Source of the DNA: CAYXVF01 sp964468125 | Lineage (GTDB): Bacteria > Myxococcota > XYA12-FULL-58-9 > CAYXVF01 | Reading direction: 5' to 3' | Assembly: GCA_964468125.1 (NCBI GenBank) | Contig: CAYXVF010000141.1 | Span: forward strand, 1-13,205 | DNA: 13,205 nt | In this document: positions 1 through 6,157 of the stretch, piece by piece | Layout of the letters: every line of letters starts with the position of its first letter | How positions within the stretch are numbered: position 1 is the first letter of the stretch | Translations under genes and position numbers: made by a program | The notes under the pieces: generated by a model | Databases searched by the model: none | What the model was told of the DNA's origin: nothing | Seen by the model: only the letters and a program-made list of their open reading frames with translations

Positions 1-147
1 CCCCCTCGCCGGCGGTGGGGAGCTCGCCGTGGAAACAATCTGCCATTCTGTTGCGGGTGCGGGCGGAAGCTCTTGCGTGACGTCAGACACGCCGAGCGTT
101 GCGAGCTCCGTTAACGTTTCCAAGGTGGGGTGCGCGTCCCTGAGTGG
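1..147 (-). CDS. Possible partial coding frame at left edge, unknown product
   Basis: On the minus strand one frame is open from just after a TGA at 150-148 to the window edge, 49 codons. A possible TTG start lies at 123-121, giving a protein beginning LETLTELATLGVSDVTQEL and then Pro/Ala rich. Codon third positions are only moderately GC rich and there is no clear ribosome binding site. It could be the 5' part of a gene that continues off the left edge, a further fragment of the damaged coding sequence just upstream (111-460), or chance. No family is recognised. Confidence 0.2.
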
Positions 148-460
148 TCAGCACGGCGTCGACCCGCCGCGGGGCGCACCGGCACGCTTCGGTTGCCCGC
201 TTTGTCGATCGCTACGAGGAACGGACGCTCCCGTTCGGTGAAGTCGAGGGCGAGCGTAGCTAATCCGCCGGACGCCGTCGCCACCGCACTCGCTTCCGAC
301 TCGTCTCCTCGCGCCCTGAGCTCAGCTCCGAGGCCTATGAAGAGCTCGCTCGCGACGACGGCGTGAGCTTTTCGGCGCAGACGGACTCCGCTGCCGGCGT
401 GGCGCGTGCTTGAAGTGCCCCCGCGGACATGGCCGCCCCGAGTCTCGCAGGGAGTTTCAC
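111..460 (-). pseudogene. Frame-disrupted coding remnant, unknown secreted protein
   Basis: Minus-strand sequence here has gene-like codon use but no single frame carries it. From 460 a frame beginning GTG AAA, directly after the stop of the ORF at 461-742, runs about 41 codons to a TAG near 338. A second frame, ending with TAA at 111, looks protein-like from about 362 onward and includes LDFTERERPFLVAIDKAGNR. The phrase VAIDKAGNRS resembles the edge strand of Ig-like or fibronectin-type beta-sandwich domains; that is an inference from a short match. The simplest reading is a decayed or frameshifted 3' part of the small secreted-protein gene upstream. Assembly error is also possible. I see no intact gene in this stretch on either strand; plus-strand frames look like shadows. 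Confidence 0.3.
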
Positions 461-742
461 CTACGACACCAATCGCAACACCGCGATCGCCTCGACGATG
501 AAGACGACGTCGCCCTCGGGGATCGCTGCGTTGACGCTCGCTGTGCAGCGGCAGCGTGTGCCGTCTTGGAGGTCGATCGAACAGGAGGCGCCGATGGCCC
601 CAAAGCTGCCGCGGCAGCTCTCGTCGTTCACGCAACGAATCGCGGCGCTGTCGGGCACGCTAACCGTATCGGCGCGGGCCCCTGCCGTGAGCAAAAGCAG
701 ACTGCTCCATCGCTCATGAAAGAAGCGTAGCTGGCCTCTCAA
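461..742 (-). CDS. Small exported Cys-containing protein, possibly truncated
   Basis: A 93-residue frame with strongly GC-rich third codon positions. The N-terminus has a basic stretch (MRGQLRFFHERW), a short hydrophobic core (SSLLLLTAGA) and a plausible signal peptidase site after ARA near residue 24. The following region has five cysteines, in a CVNDESC element and a later C-R-C pair, suggesting an oxidised extracytoplasmic protein. The ATG at 742 has no ribosome binding site and lies inside the hairpin that follows secG, so this start is doubtful and the real one may be a non-ATG codon further in. The frame ends in TAG at 461, with gene-like sequence continuing beyond in the same and other frames, so the protein may be truncated. 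No family recognised. Confidence 0.4.
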   Translation of the reverse strand: MRGQLRFFHERWSSLLLLTAGARADTVSVPDSAAIRCVNDESCRGSFGAIGASCSIDLQDGTRCRCTASVNAAIPEGDVVFIVEAIAVLRLVS

Positions 743-765
743 TGGGAATCGAAGATTTGAGAGGC
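734..765 (-). terminator. Hairpin after secG, probable terminator
   Basis: GCCTCTCAA at 734-742 is perfectly complementary to TTGAGAGGC at 757-765, giving a 9-bp stem with a 14-nt loop immediately after the secG stop codon (768-766). There is no U-tract on the minus-strand side, so this may be a weak or Rho-assisted terminator, or an mRNA-protecting stem. The symmetric stem could act in either direction. Confidence 0.5.
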
Positions 766-1275
766 TTACGGGGCATCGTCGGAAGAAGGCTCTTCCGCGC
801 CGTCGGTTGCCGGTTCGTCGACGGGCGCGGCCTCGGTCTCAGATGCGGCATCGGCAGGCTCCCGGGCTTCTACGGGCGCTTCGTCGTTCGCGGGCGCGCT
901 CGAGCTCGTATCGTCGGCCGCCTCGCCTTCGATGGGTGCATCTTCTGCGGTGTCCGTGCTGCCGCCGTCGCCTTCGCCCGAGAGGCTGCCGCCCTGCTCC
1001 TGCTTTTCGCGCAACAGGCGCTCACCGGTCGATTCCTTTCGCGAGCCTAGGCCCGCGAGGGTGATCGAGGTCAGGAAGAAGATGATGGCGGCACCGCTCG
1101 TGATGCGAGTCAGGAAGGTGCTAGCGCCGCGGCCGCCGAAGATCTGTGAACCGGCACCGCCGCCTCCGCCGCCGAGCGCAGCGCCCATGCCGCCGCCTTT
1201 TCCGGATTGCAGGAGAACGGTCAGGATCAGCACCAGACAGGTGGTAACGTGAAGGATCGTGATCAGCAGTTCCAT
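766..1275 (-). CDS. secG: Protein translocase subunit SecG with long acidic tail
   Basis: SecG is the small membrane subunit of the SecYEG protein-conducting channel and assists SecA-driven export. The 169-residue product has the family layout: membrane helix 1 at about residues 4-23 ending in LLQSGKGGGMG, a glycine-rich loop at 26-42, the conserved F-L-T-R-I-T-S region at 54-60, and helix 2 at about 58-76. SecG proteins are usually 75-120 residues. Here residues 79-169 form a tail rich in Glu, Asp, Ala, Pro and Ser with almost no aromatic residues, which should be disordered. The gene starts 27 nt after the 3' end of tRNA-Leu on the same strand and probably shares its transcript. No strong Shine-Dalgarno sequence is visible before the ATG. 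Confidence 0.93.
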   Translation of the reverse strand: MELLITILHVTTCLVLILTVLLQSGKGGGMGAALGGGGGGAGSQIFGGRGASTFLTRITSGAAIIFFLTSITLAGLGSRKESTGERLLREKQEQGGSLSGEGDGGSTDTAEDAPIEGEAADDTSSSAPANDEAPVEAREPADAASETEAAPVDEPATDGAEEPSSDDAP

Positions 1276-1301
1276 GGCGCCGTCGAATTTCGATCTGTAT
1301 T

Positions 1302-1388
1302 TGGTGCGGCGGAGAAGACTCGAACTTCCACGAGGTTTCCCCCACTAGCCCCTCAAGCTAGCGCGTCTACCAATTCCGCCACCGCCGC
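1302..1388 (-). tRNA. tRNA-Leu (anticodon GAG)
   Basis: The minus strand folds into a class II tRNA of 87 nt. The 7-bp acceptor stem is GCGGCGG (1388-1382) with CCGCCGC (1312-1306), followed by discriminator A and an encoded CCA (1304-1302). The D-arm carries GGAATTGGTAGACGC, typical of tRNA-Leu. The anticodon stem CTAGC/GCTAG encloses loop TTGAGGG with anticodon GAG. A long variable arm and a T-loop GTTCGAGTC follow. It is preceded by a good sigma-70-type promoter and followed 27 nt later by secG. Confidence 0.95.
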
Positions 1389-1594
1389 ACGCAGTGGAGA
1401 GCGGCCTCTTACACAAGGCCTTTGGAGTCTGTCAACCGAATTGCGGTGAGGGACGGGATTGGAGACCGAGCGACGTGGTACTCGCGCGAAGTGTCCCGCT
1501 GCCGGAATTTAGGGGAACCCTCGTGGGACCGGGCCGCGATAACCGGGAAGTTCCGGGGGCAGCTGCGTCCGTCTGTTGAGGGCGCTCCCCGGCG
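1389..1594. other. Divergent intergenic region
   Basis: This 206-bp region separates the tRNA-Leu/secG unit (minus) from the diguanylate cyclase gene (plus). The left part holds the tRNA promoter. The right part has short GC-rich inverted elements such as AGGGGAACCCT near 1511 and CCGGGAAGTTCCGGGG near 1544-1559, but no convincing -10/-35 or sigma-54 element for the plus-strand gene and no credible coding frame. Confidence 0.4.
1408..1435 (-). promoter_or_regulatory. Sigma-70-type promoter for tRNA-Leu and secG
   Basis: On the minus strand a perfect -35 hexamer TTGACA (1435-1430) is followed by a 16-nt spacer and TGTAAG (1413-1408), a 4/6 match to TATAAT. The next bases are GC rich (AGGCCGCTC), the kind of discriminator seen at stringently controlled stable-RNA promoters. 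Initiation would fall around 1400, about a dozen bases before the mature tRNA 5' end. Confidence 0.65.
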
Positions 1595-2956
1595 GTGGTG
1601 CCCATGGGTCTACGGCTCAAGCTAGGGCTGGCGGTGGGACTCCTGATTACCGCGGTCTTCGCGGTTTATGGCGTCTACACCATCCGGTCCGAGCGACAGA
1701 TCTTCATGCAGGAAATGCGTCAGCGCGGAGTGGCGCTTCTGCGCGCGTTTGCGATCCCGTCGGCGGTCGCCATGGCCAACAACGATACTCCTGCCATCGA
1801 CAACTATGTCGTCGAGTTCAGCGAGGCTTCGAGCGAGCTCAATCTCGAATCGCTCGCGGTGCTCGACTTTGAGGGTCGCGTCGTTGCGCACACGCGCGAC
1901 GGAGAGTTCGGCAAAGTCTACGGCGACGCGCTCACCCAGCGCGCGCTGCGCAGCGCACGACCCCTGACGGAGGAGTTGCACCTGGATGGAGCTCCGCGGC
2001 TCGTGGTCGCCATGCCGGTGGTGAGCGGCTTGCGCTGGGGAACGCTGCGCGCCACCTTTGACCTCACCGAACTCGAGGCGGCCATCGCGGCAAGCCGCAA
2101 CAGTGTCCTCGTCATCGCGCTCGTGCTCGCGCTCTGCTCGACAGCGGTCGCATATTTCGTTCTTTCGTTTTTGGTCATCACCCCGGTCCTGCGCATGCGC
2201 GGTATGGCCCTGCGTTTTGGTCGCGGACAGCTCGATGCTCGGGTCAATCTTTGGCAGAGCGACGAAGTCGGACAGCTCGCTCGTGCACTGAATGGCATGG
2301 CGCAACAGCTCCAGGACTACACCGAGTCTCTCGAAGCGCAGGTGGAGCAGCGCACCGCCGAGCTCGCCAATGCGAACGTGCAGCTACTGAACGCCAACGA
2401 ACAGCTCGAGCGCCTGGCAAGAACCGATCCGCTGACCGGGCTCCACAATCGGCGCCACTTTCTCGAACAGCTCCAGATGGAAGTGCGTCGCGGGGCTAGA
2501 ACCCATCACCAGTTCGCGGTGATCCTCCTCGATGTCGACCACTTCAAGGCCTTCAACGACACTCACGGGCATCCAGCGGGAGACGAGCTGCTTCAACGGC
2601 TGGCCGCATTGCTGCAGGTCAACCTGAGGTCCACCGATGTCGTCGCCCGCTACGGCGGCGAAGAATTCGTGATTCTCCTCCTCGATACCGGGCTCGAGGA
2701 GGGCTACGCGACCGCACTGAAGCTTCAGCAGGCGGTTGAAACGCAACCGTTCCCGAAGGAGCACACCCAGCCGGGGGGGCGCCTGACGATTTCCGTGGGA
2801 ATCGCGTTTTACCCTCATGACGCGCGCGACGGGCGAACCCTGGTACAGTATGCGGACGAAGCGCTCTATCGATCGAAGGAGCGGGGTCGTAATCAGGTGA
2901 CACGCCATGATGAGCTCAGAGCGACAGTGGAGCTGCCCCGAGCGCGATCGCTCTAG
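1595..2956 (+). CDS. Membrane diguanylate cyclase with HAMP and GGDEF domains
   Basis: This protein is predicted to make cyclic di-GMP from two GTP in response to an extracytoplasmic signal. Of 453 residues, helix 1 spans about 10-28, a periplasmic sensor of Cache/CHASE8-like character about 29-168 (including the phrase VLDFEGRVVAHT), helix 2 about 170-193, HAMP about 190-245, then a Gln/Glu-rich coiled coil to 275 and the GGDEF domain at 276-437. The domain opens with RTDPLTGLHNRRHF. The active-site signature is GGEEF at 354-358, and the inhibitory I-site RxxD is intact as RSTD at 345-348, five residues upstream, so active synthesis with product inhibition is expected. GTG at 1595 is chosen because GAGGG lies 12 nt upstream; GTG 1598 or ATG 1604 are alternatives. 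Its 3' end overlaps the next gene by 50 bp. Confidence 0.9.
   Translation: MVPMGLRLKLGLAVGLLITAVFAVYGVYTIRSERQIFMQEMRQRGVALLRAFAIPSAVAMANNDTPAIDNYVVEFSEASSELNLESLAVLDFEGRVVAHTRDGEFGKVYGDALTQRALRSARPLTEELHLDGAPRLVVAMPVVSGLRWGTLRATFDLTELEAAIAASRNSVLVIALVLALCSTAVAYFVLSFLVITPVLRMRGMALRFGRGQLDARVNLWQSDEVGQLARALNGMAQQLQDYTESLEAQVEQRTAELANANVQLLNANEQLERLARTDPLTGLHNRRHFLEQLQMEVRRGARTHHQFAVILLDVDHFKAFNDTHGHPAGDELLQRLAALLQVNLRSTDVVARYGGEEFVILLLDTGLEEGYATALKLQQAVETQPFPKEHTQPGGRLTISVGIAFYPHDARDGRTLVQYADEALYRSKERGRNQVTRHDELRATVELPRARSL
2895..2900 (+). promoter_or_regulatory. Shine-Dalgarno AGGTGA of the PhnD-like gene
   Basis: AGGTGA sits six bases before the ATG at 2907 and lies inside the coding sequence of the diguanylate cyclase. 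It fixes the start of the downstream lipoprotein and implies that both genes are translated from one mRNA. Confidence 0.6.
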
Positions 2957-3968
2957 GTGCGGGGTGTCGGTGGGGCTTCTCGCGCCCCTGTGCATCAGCG
3001 GTCTGCTGGCCTGTAGCGGGTCCGCGCCCGACGGGTCTTCGGAAATGGAGCCCCGAAGCGCCGAGGCAGAGGCGAGGGTCGCGGTACCAGAGGAGCGCCT
3101 TCGCTTCGCGGTGACGCCCATCGCAACGAAATCAGTCATGGAACGCGAGTATGGGCCGCTGACGGCTCATCTCGCCGAATCCCTCGCGGTGCCGGTGGAG
3201 CTCGTGATCCCGGAAAGCTACGCCGACATCACCGACCGGGTCGTGAACGGAGACGTAGATGCCGCGATTCTCTCGCCGCTTGCCTACGTGTTGACTGCGA
3301 GGCGACGGGAAGGGCTCCGGGTGATCGCAACCCCCATTGCGCAGGGGGCACCGACCTACGCGAGCTACATTCTCGTACGCGAGGACTCGGGCCTCGCGGA
3401 GCTCGAAGACCTCGAGGGAGGCTCCATCGCTTTTGTAGACCGACGCTCCACCAGCGGCTTCCTCTACCCCTACGCTTTCCTCCTCGAACAGGGCATCGAG
3501 CCGGAAGAGTTTTTCGGAAAGATCGAATTCAAAGGAGACCACGCCGCAGTGATAGAAGCGCTGCGCACAAAGAAGGTCGACGCGGGGGCGACGTTTGCCG
3601 CGGCAACCGAATTCCTCGACACCAAAGGTAGCCCGCCTGACCTTCGCATCCTCGCAAAGACCGGGCGTATCCCCTACGACGCGGTGGTGGTGGTCCCGTC
3701 GGTCTCCGAGACGACCGCCGAGCGTCTGCGGGAGGCGCTGCTCGCTCTCAACACACGCACGGAGCAGGGGCGCCAGATTCTGAGAAGCAGCAGCGGGATC
3801 AACGGGTTCTTGGCGGCCGATGATCGGCACTACGATGACATTCGACGGGTCCTCGAACGAGTGGGGACCGCGGCGGGCATCGCGCCTGCCACGTCTGAAC
3901 CCCCTACCACTCCGCAGTCGGCCACACCGGGTGGGTCGCCGCTTGACACGAAGAGTGGTGCTCATTAA
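2907..3968 (+). CDS. PhnD-like substrate-binding lipoprotein
   Basis: A member of the PhnD/SsuA periplasmic binding family (phosphate/phosphonate/phosphite-binding relatives). Of 353 residues, the signal peptide has a basic segment (RDRSRCG, 13-19), a hydrophobic core and a lipobox GLLAC with Cys36 as the lipidation site, so it should be membrane anchored. The binding domain runs about 64-330, with characteristic segments RFAVTPIATKSVMEREYGPL, DVDAAILSPLAYVL, GSIAFVDRRSTSGFLYPYA and KVDAGATF. A Pro/Thr/Ser-rich tail ends the protein. No ABC permease or ATPase gene is adjacent. The 50-bp overlap with the diguanylate cyclase instead suggests a role as ligand receptor for that sensor; this is inference and the ligand is unknown. 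The ATG at 2907 is supported by AGGTGA six bases upstream. Confidence 0.85.
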   Translation: MMSSERQWSCPERDRSRCGVSVGLLAPLCISGLLACSGSAPDGSSEMEPRSAEAEARVAVPEERLRFAVTPIATKSVMEREYGPLTAHLAESLAVPVELVIPESYADITDRVVNGDVDAAILSPLAYVLTARRREGLRVIATPIAQGAPTYASYILVREDSGLAELEDLEGGSIAFVDRRSTSGFLYPYAFLLEQGIEPEEFFGKIEFKGDHAAVIEALRTKKVDAGATFAAATEFLDTKGSPPDLRILAKTGRIPYDAVVVVPSVSETTAERLREALLALNTRTEQGRQILRSSSGINGFLAADDRHYDDIRRVLERVGTAAGIAPATSEPPTTPQSATPGGSPLDTKSGAH

Positions 3969-3999
3969 GTCGGACATGCGGAGAGAAAGAGAGTGAACT

Positions 4000-4287
4000 A
4001 TGGCCACGATGATCACAGAAGAATGCATCAACTGCGGCGCCTGCGAGCCTGAGTGCCCAAACGAAGCGATCAGCGAAGGCGAAGAGACCTACATCATCGA
4101 CCCAGACCGTTGCACCGAGTGCGTCGGTCACTTTGACGAAGAGCAGTGCGCCGCCGTGTGCCCGGTGGATTGCTGCGTGACCGATCCGAACAACAACGAG
4201 ACCGAAAAGACTCTGCTCGAGCGCGCCGTACAGCTCCACCCGGACAAGGGCTTCGGCGACGACTACCCGTCACGCTTCAAAAAGTAA
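4000..4287 (+). CDS. YfhL/Alvin-type 2[4Fe-4S] ferredoxin
   Basis: A 95-residue cytoplasmic electron carrier with two four-iron clusters. Cluster motif one is C9-x2-C12-x2-C15-x3-C19-P. Motif two is C38-x2-C41-x8-C50-x3-C54-P; the eight-residue insertion between the second and third Cys is diagnostic of the Allochromatium-type/YfhL ferredoxins, which have a low-potential cluster. Two further cysteines (C58, C59) follow, and the C-terminal extension (DPNNNETEKTLLERA) also matches that family. The gene begins 31 nt after the PhnD-like lipoprotein and may be read through from it, although no functional link is obvious. A purine-rich stretch (GAGAGAAAGAGAGTGA) precedes the ATG. It ends 8 nt from the stop of the convergent gene. 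Confidence 0.93.
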   Translation: MATMITEECINCGACEPECPNEAISEGEETYIIDPDRCTECVGHFDEEQCAAVCPVDCCVTDPNNNETEKTLLERAVQLHPDKGFGDDYPSRFKK

Positions 4288-4295
4288 CTTGCGGC

Positions 4296-4871
4296 TCAGC
4301 GAAAGGGATCCAGGCGGAAGGGATCCACATAGCCCGCAAACGCGTCTCGGAGCGTTTCGCCGGCAGCCAGGAATGTACCCTCACCCTCTTTGCTGACTCT
4401 GATGGGCATCTCGACACCCTCGGGTCCGAGGGAAAACCAGCCGCGTAGGGAGACCGCGTCGTCGGTCACGTCCGTGACGACGGCGGCCATGAAGAGTCGG
4501 CCATTCTTCTCGCGGAAGAGGGCGAGGTCACCTTGGCGCGGCGTGGCGCGGTGAAGCTGTCCGCGGCGCCGGGCGCTCGCTTCGATCACGGTCCATCCGT
4601 CGGCGGTCGGGTCGGTTGCGACCTCGGGCTCGAATAGATCCACCCCTGCAGCCCAGTAGACGGCGCGCAAATAGCCGACGGGATCCGGGTCGAACTCGAC
4701 TCCACGGACTTCGAGCGGCGCTCGCTCGAGCTCTCGGAGAGCCCGGAGAACCTGCGAGCGGGCGAGCTCGATGTCTCCGCCGGGAGCCTGGCCGAGCAAG
4801 GGCGGACGTGCGGGTTCTCCGCAAGCGGCGACCATGCCGATCAGGCACACGAGGATGAGCGGGCGCAGCAT
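4296..4871 (-). CDS. Lipoprotein resembling an inactive NlpC/P60 or CHAP fold
   Basis: The 191-residue product has a lipoprotein signal peptide with lipobox MVAAC (Cys17). The segment DPVGYLRAVYWAAGVDL (63-79) lines up with the family motif DCSGFVRxVYxxAGIxL of NlpC/P60 and related amidases, and PRQGDLALFR (111-120) with the PGDLVFF strand. The catalytic Cys position is Val or Pro and no His follows in the usual HVGIY strand (here FMAAVV), so a hydrolase activity is not expected. This is my own alignment by eye and the assignment is tentative; a simple lipoprotein of unknown function is the safe call. The last residues are a short repeat, DPFRLDPFR. It is the last gene of the minus-strand series, 48 nt after the START-domain gene. 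Confidence 0.75.
   Translation of the reverse strand: MLRPLILVCLIGMVAACGEPARPPLLGQAPGGDIELARSQVLRALRELERAPLEVRGVEFDPDPVGYLRAVYWAAGVDLFEPEVATDPTADGWTVIEASARRRGQLHRATPRQGDLALFREKNGRLFMAAVVTDVTDDAVSLRGWFSLGPEGVEMPIRVSKEGEGTFLAAGETLRDAFAGYVDPFRLDPFR
4299..4328. repeat. 15-bp tandem duplication at a gene end
   Basis: Two adjacent 15-bp units (4299-4313 and 4314-4328) match at 13 of 15 bases, each containing GAAGGGATCCA or GAAAGGGATCCA. On the minus strand they encode the terminal DPFRLDPFR of the lipoprotein, so this looks like a small in-frame duplication at the C-terminus. Confidence 0.7.
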
Positions 4872-4919
4872 GGCGCCATAGTGCCCGAGCCGACTCAGGC
4901 GCCAAATTTTTTGCGTGCA

Positions 4920-5528
4920 TCACCCGTCGAGGGAACGTGCCCGAAGATGCTCTACCCGCTGGCGCAACGCCGCCATCAAGCGGGGTATACTGATGGTGTT
5001 CGCATAGTTGGCGGCCCAGGCGGGAACGCTTCCTCCCGGGTCGGCAAAAACGACGTAGGTCAGCACGCTGGCGTCGTCTCCCGCGATCTGCACGGTCCAT
5101 TCCCCTTCGAGCAGCGTCAGGCGGACCGTGTCCTCATCCGGCGAGGGGGCGGACGGATGATGCGCGGCGTGATAGCGACGGCGATAGACGCCAGCGGACC
5201 GCTCGGTCTCCACCCGCATGATCACGTCGCGCGCGGACAGAATCGGCGGATCGATCTTCTGGTACTGGTAGAGGACCGAGTCACCGATCCGTTCGAGGAT
5301 TGCTGCGTCCTCGAGATAGGGCATGAACTCGCGATAGCGCGCGACATCCTCGAGGACCGCCCAGGTCTGCTCCGCGGACGCCGCGATACGAATGCGCGCC
5401 ATCACCTCGTCGAAGCTCGACCCACCCCGCTCGCGCGTCCACACCTCGAGTCCTTCGTCGCGCTCGGCGAGCTCCCATTCTCCACCCGTCTGCAGGAGTA
5501 CGAGTGTTAGTAAGACGTTGAGTGTCAC
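4920..5528 (-). CDS. Exported START/SRPBCC-domain protein
   Basis: A 202-residue protein of the START-like (SRPBCC) superfamily, whose deep hydrophobic pocket binds lipids or other hydrophobic ligands. A short hydrophobic N-terminus (VLLTLVLLQTGG) suggests export or membrane insertion. The START features run from about residue 17 to 195: GEWELAERDEGLEVWTRE, the ARIRIAASAEQTWAVLEDV helix region, the DPPILSARDVIMRV segment matching the common DPPLSDRDYVL motif, and FADPGGSVPAWAANYANT, matching the DPGGxxPxWxxN motif of bacterial START proteins. It starts with GTG at 5528 and its first bases overlap the stop codon of the YkgJ-type gene, so the two are translationally coupled. The ligand is unknown. 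Confidence 0.85.
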   Translation of the reverse strand: MTLNVLLTLVLLQTGGEWELAERDEGLEVWTRERGGSSFDEVMARIRIAASAEQTWAVLEDVARYREFMPYLEDAAILERIGDSVLYQYQKIDPPILSARDVIMRVETERSAGVYRRRYHAAHHPSAPSPDEDTVRLTLLEGEWTVQIAGDDASVLTYVVFADPGGSVPAWAANYANTISIPRLMAALRQRVEHLRARSLDG

Positions 5529-6157
5529 TTTTTCCTCGCGGGGAACGGCGGCGCATCCGGGACCATTTCGACGAGCTCGAAATCGTCGTAGCTGACCTCA
5601 TCCGATTCCGGCGTGGGGTGGTAGACCGCTACCGTGGGATTCAGGATCGGGAGGCTCGGCCGAGACTGCATCTGTGCTGCGACCCGCGATGCCACTCGGT
5701 AGCTGCATTGGGGCATCAGCTGGGGAGCGTCGTAGTAGGGGAGGACCGGATAGGTACGGCAGAGCATCGGTCGTCGCCAATAGATGCCACAGCGGTTGTC
5801 GGCGCGAAGGTGTCCGCAGGAAAAGATGATCTCGCCGTCTTCTCCCCGCGCGACGGGGCGAAAGTTGTGAACGAATCGGTGGTAGGCGGCAAACCAGCGG
5901 ACCCACGGGTCTCGTTTGAGAAAACGCGGGGGATTCGCAACGATGCTCTTGCAGCAGTCGCCGCACTTGACGCACTCGCCTAGCACAACGTGCTTTGGCG
6001 GGTGCATCCAACGCACGAAACGCACCGCGGCGAGCTCCATGTGGATGAGGCCGACGGTGAAGGCCGAGCCGATCGTTCGGATAACCCTGAAGCGATTGAA
6101 GATCTCCAGAAAGCCGAGAGCGATCACCCCGAAGGCGGAGAGAAGATAGAGATCCAT
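5525..6157 (-). CDS. Membrane-anchored YkgJ-family cysteine cluster protein
   Basis: The 210-residue product belongs to the YkgJ/UPF0153 family, presumed to bind metal (zinc or an Fe-S cluster) through conserved cysteines; the biochemical role is not established. The cluster is C62-x2-C65-x2-C68-C69 (ECVKCGDCCKS). The family's second half is also present: SCGHLRADNRCGIYWRRP and then LCRTYP. Residues 3-20 are a probable membrane helix and 29-48 a second hydrophobic or amphipathic stretch, which is more N-terminal sequence than minimal YkgJ proteins carry. ATG at 6157 is chosen because it overlaps the TGA of the Smr gene by one base (TGATG) and gives a clean hydrophobic N-terminus; the longer frame back to 6283 would only read the Smr gene out of frame. 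Confidence 0.85.
   Translation of the reverse strand: MDLYLLSAFGVIALGFLEIFNRFRVIRTIGSAFTVGLIHMELAAVRFVRWMHPPKHVVLGECVKCGDCCKSIVANPPRFLKRDPWVRWFAAYHRFVHNFRPVARGEDGEIIFSCGHLRADNRCGIYWRRPMLCRTYPVLPYYDAPQLMPQCSYRVASRVAAQMQSRPSLPILNPTVAVYHPTPESDEVSYDDFELVEMVPDAPPFPARKK

Noticed and set aside
429..719. Plus-strand frames in the left-end region as a gene
   Set aside because: Codon bias favours the minus strand here, and the plus-strand products show no signal peptide, motif or ribosome binding site.
5522..5983. Plus-strand open frame opposite the YkgJ-type gene
   Set aside because: Antisense shadow of a well-supported gene; Arg-rich composition, no family features.
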